Assembly: GCA_023428085.1 (NCBI GenBank)
Contig: JAEYZK010000207.1
Span: forward strand, 1 to 12,174
Direction: 5' to 3'
Source: Pseudomonadota bacterium
Lineage (GTDB): Bacteria; Myxococcota; Myxococcia; Myxococcales; Anaeromyxobacteraceae
Length of the DNA: 12,174 nucleotides
Shown here: in pieces, positions 1 to 9,424 of the stretch
Layout: the number at the start of each line of letters is the position of its first letter
How positions within the stretch are numbered: the first letter of the stretch is position 1
Notes under the pieces: generated by a model
The model's database searches: none
The model's input: the letters and a program-made list of their open reading frames with translations, nothing else
What the model was told of the DNA's origin: nothing
Program-made: the position numbers and the translations under genes

Positions 1-1020
1 CCCGTGCAGCAGCCCCCAGGCGACGAACGTCCAGCGCGCGCCGTGCCACAGCCCCGAGGCGAGGAACGTGACGACGAGCGCGGCGGGCGTCCCCCAGGTC
101 CGCCAGCCGCGCAGCCCGAGCTGCAGCGGCTTGAAGACGTAGTCGAGCAGCCAGCTCGAGAGCGAGATGTGCCACCGTCGCCAGAAGTCGGCGATCGAGC
201 GGGCGAGGTACGGCGCGGCGAAGTTGGGCGTGAGCCGGACCCCGAGCGCGCGCGCGAGCCCGAGGGCCATGTCGGTGTAGCCGGCGAAGTCGAAGTAGAG
301 CTGCGCCGCGTAGAGGTACGTCGCCACGAGCAGCGGCAGCCCGGCGTGCTGGTGGACGTCCCCGTAGACGGCGTCGACGAAGGGCGCCAGGCGGTCGGCG
401 ACCACGTGCTTCTGGAACAGCCCCCACACGAACAGGCGCGCGCCGGCCGCCACGTCGTGGAGGGTGAGCGGGCGCGGGTCGCGGAGCTGGGGCAGCAGGT
501 GCTCCGCGCGCTCGATCGGCCCCTGGATCAGCTTCGGGAAGAAGGCGAGCGCGAGCGCGTGCCGGCCGAGGTGCCGCTCCGCCGGGACGACCCCGTCGCG
601 CACGTCGACGACGTACGCGATGGCCTGCAGGACGTAGTAGGAGACGCCGAGGACCGCGAGGATCGGCACCGCCCCCACGGGCGGCGGCCGCCCCAGCCAG
701 CCGGCGGCGGTGTCCACGCTCCCGGCGACGAACCCGACGTACTTCGACGCGAGCAGCACGGCCAGCGGGCCGAACACGCCGGCCCGGAAGCACCACCGGG
801 CGCGGGCGGACTCCCCGTACCGCTCGACGCCGAGCGCCGCCCCCCAGGAGACGAGCGCCACGCCCGCGAGCACGGCCAGCGCCGCCGCCGAGCCGGCGGC
901 GGCGCAGAACGCGCCGCTCGCGACGAGCAGGACCAGCCACCGGCGGCGCCGGCCGAGCGCGGCGCACGCGAGCAAGGTCACCACCGCGAACAGCACGAAC
1001 CCGGGAGACCCGAGCGTCAT
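1..1020 (-). CDS. MBOAT-family membrane O-acyltransferase (AlgI/DltB-like), C-terminus cut by window edge
   Basis: Integral membrane acyltransferase that in this family moves an acyl group from an intracellular donor across the membrane onto an extracytoplasmic acceptor, usually a polysaccharide. The reading frame is open for 340 codons from the ATG to base 1 with no stop, so the C-terminal part lies outside the window. Family hallmarks are visible: FDFAGYTDMA at residues 243-252, PNFAAPYLARSIADFWRRWH at 265-284, and LWHGARWTFVAWGLLHG at 324-340. His284 and His326 match the two conserved MBOAT histidines, the second being the usual catalytic one. Several hydrophobic segments precede them (about 8-22, 28-60, 81-98, 118-138). 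The ATG overlaps the stop of the carrier-protein gene as ATGA, implying translational coupling. The acceptor and acyl group cannot be read from sequence; acetylation as in AlgI is an alternative to carrier-dependent acylation as in DltB. Confidence 0.93.
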   Translation of the reverse strand, partial: MTLGSPGFVLFAVVTLLACAALGRRRRWLVLLVASGAFCAAAGSAAALAVLAGVALVSWGAALGVERYGESARARWCFRAGVFGPLAVLLASKYVGFVAGSVDTAAGWLGRPPPVGAVPILAVLGVSYYVLQAIAYVVDVRDGVVPAERHLGRHALALAFFPKLIQGPIERAEHLLPQLRDPRPLTLHDVAAGARLFVWGLFQKHVVADRLAPFVDAVYGDVHQHAGLPLLVATYLYAAQLYFDFAGYTDMALGLARALGVRLTPNFAAPYLARSIADFWRRWHISLSSWLLDYVFKPLQLGLRGWRTWGTPAALVVTFLASGLWHGARWTFVAWGLLHG

Positions 1021-1253
1021 GCGCCGCTGGCCTTCGCGTCCAGCAGGGCCTGGAGCTGCCCGACGTTCCGCAGGCGGACGATCTCGCTCGTCTTGAACCG
1101 CACCTGGTACGCGTCCTCGACCGCGCTGATGACGCGGACGTGGTTCAGCGAGTCCCAGCCCGGGACCTCGGAGGCGATCGTCTCGTCGGCGATCGGCCAG
1201 TCGTCCAGGGAGAGCTCCGCGAGGATGACCTTCTTCAGCTTGTCCGAGACCAC
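1017..1253 (-). CDS. Stand-alone acyl carrier protein
   Basis: A 78-residue protein of normal acyl carrier protein size. The motif PGWDSLNHV at residues 31-39 contains the DSL site, where Ser35 would take the 4'-phosphopantetheine arm. An acidic helical N-terminus and the pattern VISAVEDAYQVRF (41-53) are typical of helices II-III. The GTG start is chosen because GGGAGGA lies 7 bases upstream and the next conserved residues follow at once. It starts 14 bases after the ligase stop and its TGA overlaps the MBOAT ATG, so ligase, carrier and membrane acyltransferase are made together. The inferred role is to hold the acyl group activated by the ligase and present it to an acyltransferase, in the way DltC serves DltA and DltB. 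A role with the hexapeptide acyltransferase instead is possible. Confidence 0.92.
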   Translation of the reverse strand: MVSDKLKKVILAELSLDDWPIADETIASEVPGWDSLNHVRVISAVEDAYQVRFKTSEIVRLRNVGQLQALLDAKASGA

Positions 1254-1260
1254 GTCCCTC

Positions 1261-1267
1261 TCCTCCC
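1261..1267 (-). promoter_or_regulatory. Ribosome binding site deciding the carrier-protein GTG start
   Basis: Minus-strand GGGAGGA, 7 bases before the GTG at 1253. No ATG exists in frame at a sensible position, so this site supports the GTG start. It overlaps the very short gap after the ligase stop codon. Confidence 0.7.
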
Positions 1268-2968
<1,701 letters not shown>

Positions 2969-3080
2969 AGGAGGCCTGGAGTGCTCGCCACCGCGTGGTG
3001 CTTCGCCCGGCGCGAGGGCTGGGCGCGTGCGCATCCGGGGATCCGCGCAGCGCGCCCACCCCGACGTGCCGTGCCGTCGT

Positions 3081-3788
3081 TCAGGAGACCGCTTCGGGCC
3101 AGAGCAGCGCCCTGTTGTCGTAGCTCGCGTTGACGACGCGCGCCGGGTTGCCGGCGACGAGGGCGCCGGACGGGACGTCGCGGACCACGATGCTCCCCGC
3201 GGAGATGGTGGCCCCGTCGCCGATCACGATCCCGCCGGTGAGGGTGGCCCCGGGCCCGATCCACACGTTGTTGCCGATGACGGGCACGCCCGTCCGCTGC
3301 CCTCCCAGCCCGACGCCGATCGTGACGTTGTGGGTCACGTTGCAGTTCGCGCCGATCCGCGTCGGACCGATGAAGATGCTCGACGGGTGCCCGAGGTGGA
3401 ACCCGGCCCCGATCTGCGCGTGATGGCTGATCTCCACGTGGCGAACGAGCCGGACGAAGAAGTTGCAGAGGAAGTAGGCGAGCAGGAAGGGCGCCGCGAG
3501 GATCCCGCTCCGCGCCTTGAGCCGGAAGGACCACTGGCCGAGCCGGTAGACCGCCGTGCACGGGATCTCGAAGTGCCAGATCCACGCCGCCGCGCGGCGC
3601 GCGAACGACGGTCGCCGCGTGGCGAGGGCGATCGCGTAGCACTTCTCGAGATCCGCGGCGAACGGCCCGGGCCGGGCCGCCGCGGGCGCGCTGGACGGCT
3701 GCGCGCCCACCGCCGGGGTGGGCGGGACGGCGGGAGCGCCGGCGGGCGTGCCCACCTCGCCCGCGAGGGCGTCAGCGTGCGCCAGCAC
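3081..3788 (-). CDS. Left-handed beta-helix (hexapeptide) acyltransferase, serine acetyltransferase-like
   Basis: A 235-residue protein. Residues 1-45 are rich in Ala and Pro and look disordered. Residues 50-95 are a basic helical region, and 95-113 are hydrophobic and could touch or cross the membrane. Residues 118-220 are a hexapeptide-repeat domain with successive IGAGF, IGPTRIG, VTIGVGLGGQRTG, IGNNVWIGPGATL and IGDGATISAGSIV turns, ending in the typical DVPSGALVAGNPARVV. His131, His134 and His153 are candidate catalytic or substrate-binding residues. In exopolysaccharide loci such proteins usually acetylate sugars with acetyl-CoA, while relatives such as LpxA take acyl groups from carrier protein. 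The GTG start is supported by a GGAGGAG site and overlaps the end of the SGNH gene by 17 bases. A true serine O-acetyltransferase is unlikely, given the missing N-terminal helical domain and the context. Confidence 0.88.
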   Translation of the reverse strand: MLAHADALAGEVGTPAGAPAVPPTPAVGAQPSSAPAAARPGPFAADLEKCYAIALATRRPSFARRAAAWIWHFEIPCTAVYRLGQWSFRLKARSGILAAPFLLAYFLCNFFVRLVRHVEISHHAQIGAGFHLGHPSSIFIGPTRIGANCNVTHNVTIGVGLGGQRTGVPVIGNNVWIGPGATLTGGIVIGDGATISAGSIVVRDVPSGALVAGNPARVVNASYDNRALLWPEAVS

Positions 3789-4593
3789 CTGTCTCCTCCA
3801 GTCCCGGCGTCCGCCGGGCTGCCAAAGCGTTCCCCACCACGTTCACGAACTCGAGCGCCGCGCGCCAGCTCCCGGCGGCGTTGAGGTGCCCGCCGTCGTG
3901 CGTGTACTCCCTGGCGAGCATGGGGACGGGCTTGCCGTCGAACCTCGCCGACACGGGCTGGCCCGAGGAGTCGACGGACTCGACCCGCGCCAGGTCGAAG
4001 AGCGGCTCGCCCGCGTACGCCCGCCGGAGCAGGCCGTTGAACTCCTCGCGGCGCGCGTTGGTCGGCACGGCGCCCGTCTTCTTGCCGAGGAGCTTCTTGG
4101 CGAGCGACTTCAGCATCCCCTCGTCGGCCTGGAGCGGCACCGTCACGTGCACGAACGTGGTGCGGGGGTGCTTCGCACGCAGCGCCTGCAGCGTCTTCTC
4201 GTACTCGGAGAAGAGCGCGCGCGCGTCGGTGGTGCTGTCGAAGTCCACGTAGCAGAACTTCACCAGCGCCACGTCCGGATCGGCCCCCTCGAGCGCGCTG
4301 CCGAAGCTGGCGAGCTTCCGCCGGGGATCGCCGTTGTGGGCCACGAAGACGTGGCCGAGCGTCCCCGGCCGCAGCTCCTGCGCACCCTCCACCTCGGAGA
4401 TCCGGAGGTCGATGCCCTCCCCCTTCGCGAGGGCCTGCAGCCCGTCGAGCAGGTTGGACCCGACCGACTGGTGCCCGAACAGCACCGTGCTCGAGGCGAT
4501 CGCCTGCAGGTGCTGCTTCACGGCGGCGGAGTTCGGAGAGGCGGTGGGTGCGGTCATCAGGAGCGCTCCGGCGACGAACGGGACGGCGAACAC
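3772..4593 (-). CDS. Exported SGNH-like hydrolase or acyltransferase
   Basis: A 273-residue protein from a GTG start. The N-terminus MFAVPFVAGALLMTAPTA is hydrophobic and ends in an Ala-rich cleavage-like site, so export is likely, although the usual N-terminal lysine or arginine is missing. LFGHQSVGSNLLDGL at 38-52 is the first block, with Ser43 the expected nucleophile in a GHQSVG context in place of GDSL. DGGHLNAAG at 233-241 supplies the Asp233 and His236 expected of the last SGNH block. An upstream in-frame GTG at 4680 would add 29 residues ahead of the hydrophobic stretch. I reject it because GAGGAGG sits 8 bases before the GTG at 4593. It is the first gene of the acyl-transfer operon. 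By comparison with DltD and AlgX/AlgJ-type proteins it may finish or edit acyl transfer outside the membrane; this is inference. Confidence 0.8.
   Translation of the reverse strand: MFAVPFVAGALLMTAPTASPNSAAVKQHLQAIASSTVLFGHQSVGSNLLDGLQALAKGEGIDLRISEVEGAQELRPGTLGHVFVAHNGDPRRKLASFGSALEGADPDVALVKFCYVDFDSTTDARALFSEYEKTLQALRAKHPRTTFVHVTVPLQADEGMLKSLAKKLLGKKTGAVPTNARREEFNGLLRRAYAGEPLFDLARVESVDSSGQPVSARFDGKPVPMLAREYTHDGGHLNAAGSWRAALEFVNVVGNALAARRTPGLEETGAGAR
3793..3799 (-). promoter_or_regulatory. Ribosome binding site for the hexapeptide acyltransferase, inside the upstream gene
   Basis: Minus-strand GGAGGAG lying 4 bases before the GTG at 3788 and within the last codons of the SGNH gene. It fixes a GTG start inside the overlap and suggests coupled translation. 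Confidence 0.7.
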
Positions 4594-4976
4594 GATGTGG
4601 ACCTCCTCGGTGGGGGCATCGGACCCCTGGACGCGCGCGCACGGCCCCCGGGCCCACCTGCTCCACGCCTCGTCGTTCACCCCCGCTCTCGATGTACCGC
4701 ATCATCTATCGCGCACCAACTCATGAAAAGGCCCCGCGAACACGGGTCAGCAAAAGGATCGGGACACGTTCGGGGCGCGCGGCGCCGCCGCGCCCGCGCG
4801 GCGCGATCGACGCCTCGAGCCGCCCCGCGCGATCCCTCCCATGGTGTCCCCTGCCCGCGGGGCAGCGCGCCCGGCGCCGCGGGTTAGATGGTAAGCTCCT
4901 CGGTCCGGGGGATTCCAGGGCGAGGGAACGGCTCCATCGTGAACGTGCGAGCGCCGCGGGCCCCGGACGAGCGGTC
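4594..4976. promoter_or_regulatory. Divergent intergenic region with likely promoters for both operons
   Basis: These 383 bases separate the leftward acyl-transfer operon from the rightward polysaccharide operon. No convincing gene lies in them; the frame of the rightward ligase stays open upstream but without conserved sequence. A stretch around 4685-4760 is markedly richer in A and T than its surroundings, including a run near 4725-4757, and is the best place for a leftward promoter. A weak minus-strand pair, TTGGTG and TACATC with 17 bases between, is visible there. A second, smaller A/T-containing patch at about 4883-4897 (GTTAGATGGTAAGCT) could serve the rightward operon. Neither matches a consensus well. 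No clear sigma-54 -24/-12 pair was found. Confidence 0.4.
4602..4608 (-). promoter_or_regulatory. Ribosome binding site choosing the SGNH start at 4593
   Basis: Minus-strand GAGGAGG, 8 bases before the GTG at 4593. It places the start directly before the hydrophobic leader, in preference to the longer frame beginning at 4680. Confidence 0.65.
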
Positions 4977-6608
4977 ATGATCTCCTCCTCGCCCTTTCTC
5001 CACGAGTGGCTCCTCGCCCACGCCGAGCGCCGCCCCGGCGCGCCCGCCGTGGACACCCCCAGCCACCGGCTGACGTACGGCGACCTGGCGGAGCGCGTCG
5101 CGGCGCTCGCGGGTCACCTCGCCGCGGCCGGGATCCGGCCGCGCGCGCGCGTGCTGGTCGCGCTGCCCAACTCGCCGGCCGCGGTGGTGGCTTCGCTCGC
5201 CATCCAGGCCGCCGGCGCCACGGCCGTCGAGGTGAACCGGGAGTGGCGCGTCGAGACCCTCGCGGCCGTCGTCGCGCAGACGGGCGTCCGGCAGGCCTTC
5301 GTCGCCGGGCGCGACGCGCGCGCGTGGGGCACCGTCGCGGCCGGCGCCGCGATCGAGCGGTTCCTGGTCGTGCACGGCGGCGCGCTCCCGGCGCGGCTGC
5401 GCGAGGACCTCGGCCGGCCCGCGACGTGGATCCTGGAGGACGGCCGCGTGGACCCGGCGCTCGGACGGGCGCCGTCGCCGCCGCGGCCGCCGCTCGATCC
5501 CGAGCAGCCGGCCCTCATCCTCTACACGTCCGGGAGCACCGGGAGGCCCCGCGGCGTCCTCCAGACGTACCGCAACGTGGCCGCCAACACGCGCTCGATC
5601 GTGGAGTACCTGGGGCTCGGCCCGGACGACCGGGCCCTGCTGATCCTGCCCCTGTACTACTGCTACGGACGCAGCGTGCTGCAGACGCACCTGCTCGCGG
5701 GCGGCTCGGTCTTCCTGGACGGCCGGTTCGCCTTCCCGCGCACGGTGCTCGAGGCGCTCGGCGCCGAGGGCTGCACCGGCTTCGCGGGGGTCCCGCTCAC
5801 GTTCGAGATCCTGCGACGCCAGGTGGACGTCTCCACGCTCGCCTTCCCGCGCCTGCGCTACCTCACCCAGGCCGGGGGCGCCATGGCGCCCGAGACCATC
5901 GACTGGGTCCGGAGCGCGTTCCAGCCCGCGCGGCTCTTCGTCATGTACGGGCAGACCGAGGCGACGGCGCGCCTCAGCTACCTGCCGCCCGAGCGCGCGG
6001 TGGACAAGCGCGGCTCCATCGGCGTGCCGATCCCCGGCGTCGAGCTGCGCGTCGTGGACGACGCGGGGCGGGAGCTCCCGCCGGGCGAGACGGGCCACCT
6101 CGTGGCGCGCGGCGACAACGTGACCGGCGGGTACCTCGACGAACCCGAGGAGACCGCGGTCATCCTGCACGACGGCTGGCTGTGGACCGGGGACCTCGCC
6201 CTCCGCGACGCGGACGGCTTCTTCTTCCACCGGGGCCGCTCCAAGGAGATCCTCAAGGTCGGCGGGCAGCGCATCAGCCCGGCGGAGATCGAGCAGGTCG
6301 TCGCGGAGCACCCCGACGTCGCGGAGGCCGCCGTGGTGGGGGTCCCCGACGCGCTCAAGGGCGAGGTCCCGGTGGCGTACGTGGTGCCGCGCGCCGGGGG
6401 CGCGCTCGATCCGGCGGCGCTCGCGCTCCACTGCCGCGGGCGCATCCCGCAGTACGGCATCCCGGTGCGCTTCACGCCGGTGCCCGCGCTGCCCCGCAAC
6501 GAGGCGGGGAAGCTGCTGCGCGCCGAGCTGGCCGCGCTCGCCCTGGCGGGCGAGGCAGGCGGCGCGGACGCGACCGGAACGCCACGGCAGGACAGAGGCC
6601 ATCGATGA
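4977..6608 (+). CDS. Class I adenylate-forming ligase (acyl-CoA synthetase-like)
   Basis: A 543-residue ANL-superfamily enzyme expected to activate a carboxylic acid with ATP. Motifs in order: YTSGSTGRPRGV (183-194), LPLYYCYG (224-231), YGQTEAT (324-330), WTGDLALRDADG (403-414), the hinge GRSKEILKVGGQRISPAEIE (420-439), and PRNEAGKLLR (506-515) with the catalytic lysine at 512. It differs from the ligase at 1268-2968 in every motif: it has the usual acyl-CoA synthetase hinge and lacks the YHDMGL block. No carrier-protein gene is beside it, so a CoA thioester product is more likely, or it could use the carrier of the divergent operon. The ATG is preceded by a weak GGACGAG. The last four bases overlap the next start as ATGA. 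Related ligases occur in exosortase-linked exopolysaccharide loci, but I cannot assign a subfamily. Substrate unknown. Confidence 0.9.
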   Translation: MISSSPFLHEWLLAHAERRPGAPAVDTPSHRLTYGDLAERVAALAGHLAAAGIRPRARVLVALPNSPAAVVASLAIQAAGATAVEVNREWRVETLAAVVAQTGVRQAFVAGRDARAWGTVAAGAAIERFLVVHGGALPARLREDLGRPATWILEDGRVDPALGRAPSPPRPPLDPEQPALILYTSGSTGRPRGVLQTYRNVAANTRSIVEYLGLGPDDRALLILPLYYCYGRSVLQTHLLAGGSVFLDGRFAFPRTVLEALGAEGCTGFAGVPLTFEILRRQVDVSTLAFPRLRYLTQAGGAMAPETIDWVRSAFQPARLFVMYGQTEATARLSYLPPERAVDKRGSIGVPIPGVELRVVDDAGRELPPGETGHLVARGDNVTGGYLDEPEETAVILHDGWLWTGDLALRDADGFFFHRGRSKEILKVGGQRISPAEIEQVVAEHPDVAEAAVVGVPDALKGEVPVAYVVPRAGGALDPAALALHCRGRIPQYGIPVRFTPVPALPRNEAGKLLRAELAALALAGEAGGADATGTPRQDRGHR

Positions 6609-8005
6609 CGAACGGCTCCGCGCAGGACCTCGACCTGGATCTCGCCGGTGAGGACGGAGAGCGGCCCGGCCCGAGCCCCGTGGACTGGGCGCTGCTGCTC
6701 CTGTGCGCCCCGAAGCGCCGCAAGGTGCTCTTCACGGCCGTGCTGGTGGCCGGGCTGGCGGCGGTGGTCCTGTTCTATCGGAGCCGGACCCCCATCTACC
6801 GGGTGGAGGCGAAGGTGCTCGCGCAGCAGCAGCAGGTGATGCCCTCGAGCCTCCGCGTCGGCGCGAACGACGACCCGGCGCGGACGGCGTGGGAGCTCAT
6901 CCACCGCCGCGACAACCTCCTCGCGCTCCTCGGGAACGCCAAGCTGCTGGAGGCCCAGCACTCCCCCGGCTTCCTCGAGCGCCTCTCGAGCAAGCTCGGC
7001 CTCGAGACGACGACCGCCGATCCGAGCGACGTCCTGGTGACCATCCTCGACAAGCGCCTCGAGGTCGTGACCACGGAGGACGGGGCGATCACCATCTCGC
7101 TCGACTGGCCCAACCCGCAGCAGGCGTACGCCATCGTCGAGGGCGCGCTCCAGCACTTCATCGAGGCGCGGCACGTCCAGGAGGTCACGGCGGTGGACGA
7201 GGTGATCTCGGTGCTGCGCGCGCGGGCGGCGACCGCGCGGGATCACCTCGATCGCGTGTCCCGGGAGGGCCGGCGGCCTTCCCGGCAGGTGTACCGGGAC
7301 GAGCCCGCGCCGGCGGCGACGCCGGTGGGAGCGCTCGAGGGGGCCAGCCCGGAGGTCGTCCGGCTGGGGTCGCTCCTCGAGAGCAAGGAGCGCGCGATCC
7401 AGGACGTCGAGGAGTTCCGGCGCCGGCGGCTCGCGGACCTGCACGCGCAGCTGGACGCCGCCCGCGCGACGTTCTCGGAGGCGCACCCCTCCATCATGCA
7501 GCTCCGGCAGGACATCGACGCGCTCTCCGCGGAGTCGCCGCAGCTCGCGAAGCTCCAGGGGGAGGCCGCCCGGCTCCGCGCGGAGTACGAGGCCCAGCGC
7601 GCGCAGGAGAACAGGGCCTCTGCCGCCGCCGCGGCGGGCGCACCCCGACCCCGGGCGCAGCAGCCGCAAGGCCCCATGGAGGAGGACGAGCGGGTCCTCG
7701 ACGCGCGGTTCCAGTACCAGCAGATCATCGAACGCGTGAACGCGGCCCAGCTGGAGCTGGATGCGCTCCGGGCCGCCTTCAAGTACCGCTACAACGTGGT
7801 CTGGCCGCCCCAGATCCCCAAGGAGCCCATCAGCCCGAACCCGCTCAAGATCCTCGGGGCGGGGTCCGTGGCTATCCTCATGCTCGCGTTCCTGGCGGCC
7901 CTCCTCCCCGATCTGAAGAGCGGCCGGATCGTCGAGCGCTGGCAGGTCGAGCGCGGCCTCGGGATCCCCGTGCTGGGCGAGACCGAGAAGAAGTCGTCGC
8001 GGTGA
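6605..8005 (+). CDS. Wzz/PCP-type polysaccharide chain-length (co-polymerase) protein
   Basis: A 466-residue inner-membrane protein with the layout of polysaccharide co-polymerases. There is a cytoplasmic N-terminus, TM1 at about 41-58, a long periplasmic part, and TM2 at about 416-434 preceded by the Pro-rich PPQIPKEPISPNP (401-413). A short cytoplasmic tail ends in GLGIPVLGETEKKSSR. Heptad-like, charged helices at roughly 255-345 and 355-395 suggest a coiled coil, interrupted by an Ala/Pro/Gln-rich stretch near 345-365. The tail resembles the linker that in fused proteins leads into a BY-kinase, but no Walker motifs or tyrosine cluster follow, so this is a kinase-less form. It would set chain length and assist Wzx/Wzy export, or act with an outer-membrane polysaccharide exporter. 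Translation is coupled to the ligase by ATGA. A kinase and a polymerase, if present, lie outside the window. Confidence 0.87.
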   Translation: MTNGSAQDLDLDLAGEDGERPGPSPVDWALLLLCAPKRRKVLFTAVLVAGLAAVVLFYRSRTPIYRVEAKVLAQQQQVMPSSLRVGANDDPARTAWELIHRRDNLLALLGNAKLLEAQHSPGFLERLSSKLGLETTTADPSDVLVTILDKRLEVVTTEDGAITISLDWPNPQQAYAIVEGALQHFIEARHVQEVTAVDEVISVLRARAATARDHLDRVSREGRRPSRQVYRDEPAPAATPVGALEGASPEVVRLGSLLESKERAIQDVEEFRRRRLADLHAQLDAARATFSEAHPSIMQLRQDIDALSAESPQLAKLQGEAARLRAEYEAQRAQENRASAAAAAGAPRPRAQQPQGPMEEDERVLDARFQYQQIIERVNAAQLELDALRAAFKYRYNVVWPPQIPKEPISPNPLKILGAGSVAILMLAFLAALLPDLKSGRIVERWQVERGLGIPVLGETEKKSSR

Positions 8006-8066
8006 AGGACCCGGCGGGCCGGAGCGCGGCCGCGGGGGGCGCATACCCTCGAGAAGGATCGGAACA

Positions 8067-9392
8067 ATGAACGTGTTCGTCGAGAAGGTCGAGCAGCGGA
8101 CCGCCGTCGTCGGAGTGATCGGGCAGGGGTACGTCGGCCTCCCGCTGGCCCTCGTGTTCGCCGAGGCCGGTCTGCGGGTCCTCGGGTTCGACGTCGATCC
8201 CGAGAAGATCCGGGCGATCTCCCGGGGGGAGTCGTTCATCAAGCACATCGGCCCCGAGCGCGTGTCCGCCGCGGTCAAGACGGGCCGCTACCTCGCGACC
8301 ACCGACTTCGACCGCATCTCCGAGTGCGACGCCCTCGTGATCTGCGTCCCCACGCCGCTCGGCGCGCACCGCGAGCCGGACAACTCGTACATCCACTCGA
8401 CGGGCCGGGAGATCGCGAAGCGGCTCCGCCGCGGCCAGCTCGTCGTCCTCGAGTCCACCACGTACCCGGGCACGACGGACGAGGAGCTCAAGCCCATCCT
8501 CGAGACCTCGGGGCTGCGCTGCGGCCAGGACTTCCTCCTCGCGTTCTCCCCCGAGCGGGAGGACCCGGGCCGCAAGGACTTCTCGACCAAGACGATCCCG
8601 AAGGTGGTCGGCGGCGTGGACGAGGCGTCGACGCGGGCCGCGGTCGCCCTCTACGGCGCGGCCCTCGCCAAGGTGGTCCCGGTCGCGAACGCGCGGGTGG
8701 CGGAGTCCTGCAAGCTGCTCGAGAACGTCTTCCGCTCGGTGAACATCGCCCTGGTGAACGAGCTCAAGGTCATCTTCCAGCGGATGGGGATCGACGTCTG
8801 GGAGGTGATCCGCGCGGCCGAGACGAAGCCGTTCGGCTTCATGCCCTTCTACCCGGGGCCGGGGCTCGGCGGCCACTGCATCCCGCTCGACCCCTTCTAC
8901 CTGTCGTGGAAGGCGGCGGAGTACGGCGAGTGGGCCCGCTTCATCGAGCTCGCCGGCGAGATCAACACCCGGATGCCCCGGTACGTCGTGGACCGGCTCG
9001 CCCAGGCGTTGAACGACGACGGCAAGTCGGTCAAGGGCTCGCGCGTGCTGGTGCTCGGCCTCGCCTACAAGGCCAACATCGACGACGACCGCGAGTCTCC
9101 CTCGTACGAGATCATCGAGCTCCTCCGGGACGCGGGGGCCGTGGTCGATTTCTGCGATCCGCACTTCCCCGTCGCGAAGAAGACGCGCCGCCACGACCTC
9201 TCCACGCTCCGCTCGGTCCCGGTGGACCCCGAGGTGTTCGGGCAGTACGACGCGCTCGTCCTGGCCACCGCGCACGACGCCTTCAAGGACGGCGCGCTCT
9301 ACCGCCAGGCGAAGCTGGTGATCGACACCCGGAACGTCGTCGCGCCCGCGGTGGGCAGCGGCCAGGAGCGGCCCCGCGTCGTCAAGGCGTGA
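8067..9392 (+). CDS. wbpA: UDP-N-acetyl-D-glucosamine 6-dehydrogenase (WbpA-type)
   Basis: A 441-residue cytoplasmic nucleotide-sugar dehydrogenase that makes a uronic acid sugar nucleotide with two NAD+ per turnover. The N-terminal Rossmann motif is GVIGQGYVG (16-24), followed by FDVDPEK (41-47). VPTPL at 94-98 and HREPDNSYIHST at 101-112 are typical of the WbpA group, as is SPEREDPG at 161-168. The catalytic cysteine is Cys271 in GPGLGGHCIPLDPFY, and Lys216 and Asn220 in SCKLLENVF fit the active-site helix. The C-terminal domain carries VLGLAYKANIDDDRESPS. The ATG has an AAGGA site about 9 bases upstream and lies 61 bases after the chain-length gene. UDP-GlcNAc is the most likely substrate; UDP-ManNAc or UDP-GalNAc cannot be excluded from sequence alone. 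It would supply an acidic sugar for the exopolysaccharide. Confidence 0.92.
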   Translation: MNVFVEKVEQRTAVVGVIGQGYVGLPLALVFAEAGLRVLGFDVDPEKIRAISRGESFIKHIGPERVSAAVKTGRYLATTDFDRISECDALVICVPTPLGAHREPDNSYIHSTGREIAKRLRRGQLVVLESTTYPGTTDEELKPILETSGLRCGQDFLLAFSPEREDPGRKDFSTKTIPKVVGGVDEASTRAAVALYGAALAKVVPVANARVAESCKLLENVFRSVNIALVNELKVIFQRMGIDVWEVIRAAETKPFGFMPFYPGPGLGGHCIPLDPFYLSWKAAEYGEWARFIELAGEINTRMPRYVVDRLAQALNDDGKSVKGSRVLVLGLAYKANIDDDRESPSYEIIELLRDAGAVVDFCDPHFPVAKKTRRHDLSTLRSVPVDPEVFGQYDALVLATAHDAFKDGALYRQAKLVIDTRNVVAPAVGSGQERPRVVKA

Positions 9393-9404
9393 TGGGATCG
9401 TGAC

Positions 9405-9424
9405 GGGGCCGGCCGGTCAGCCCC
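9405..9424. terminator. Possible weak hairpin between convergent genes
   Basis: GGGGC at 9405-9409 can pair with GCCCC at 9420-9424, around a GGCCGGCC palindrome. It lies where the rightward operon and the leftward exosortase gene meet, but there is no T-run on either side and it enters the last codons of the exosortase gene. Chance pairing in GC-rich DNA is quite possible. Confidence 0.22.

Noticed and set aside
2969..3034. Start of the acyl-AMP ligase at the ATG at 3034
   Set aside because: The 22 added residues are Pro/Arg/Gly-rich and unlike the family's N-terminus, and no better ribosome site is present. The ATG at 2968 is kept, with some doubt.
5006..6604. 5' extension of the chain-length protein frame to 999 codons
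   Set aside because: The upstream part is an Arg/Ala/Gly-rich out-of-frame reading of the second ligase. The recognisable protein starts at the ATG at 6605.
7878..9275. Minus-strand open frame of 465 codons
   Set aside because: Antisense to the dehydrogenase, which has a full set of family motifs; the antisense product has none.
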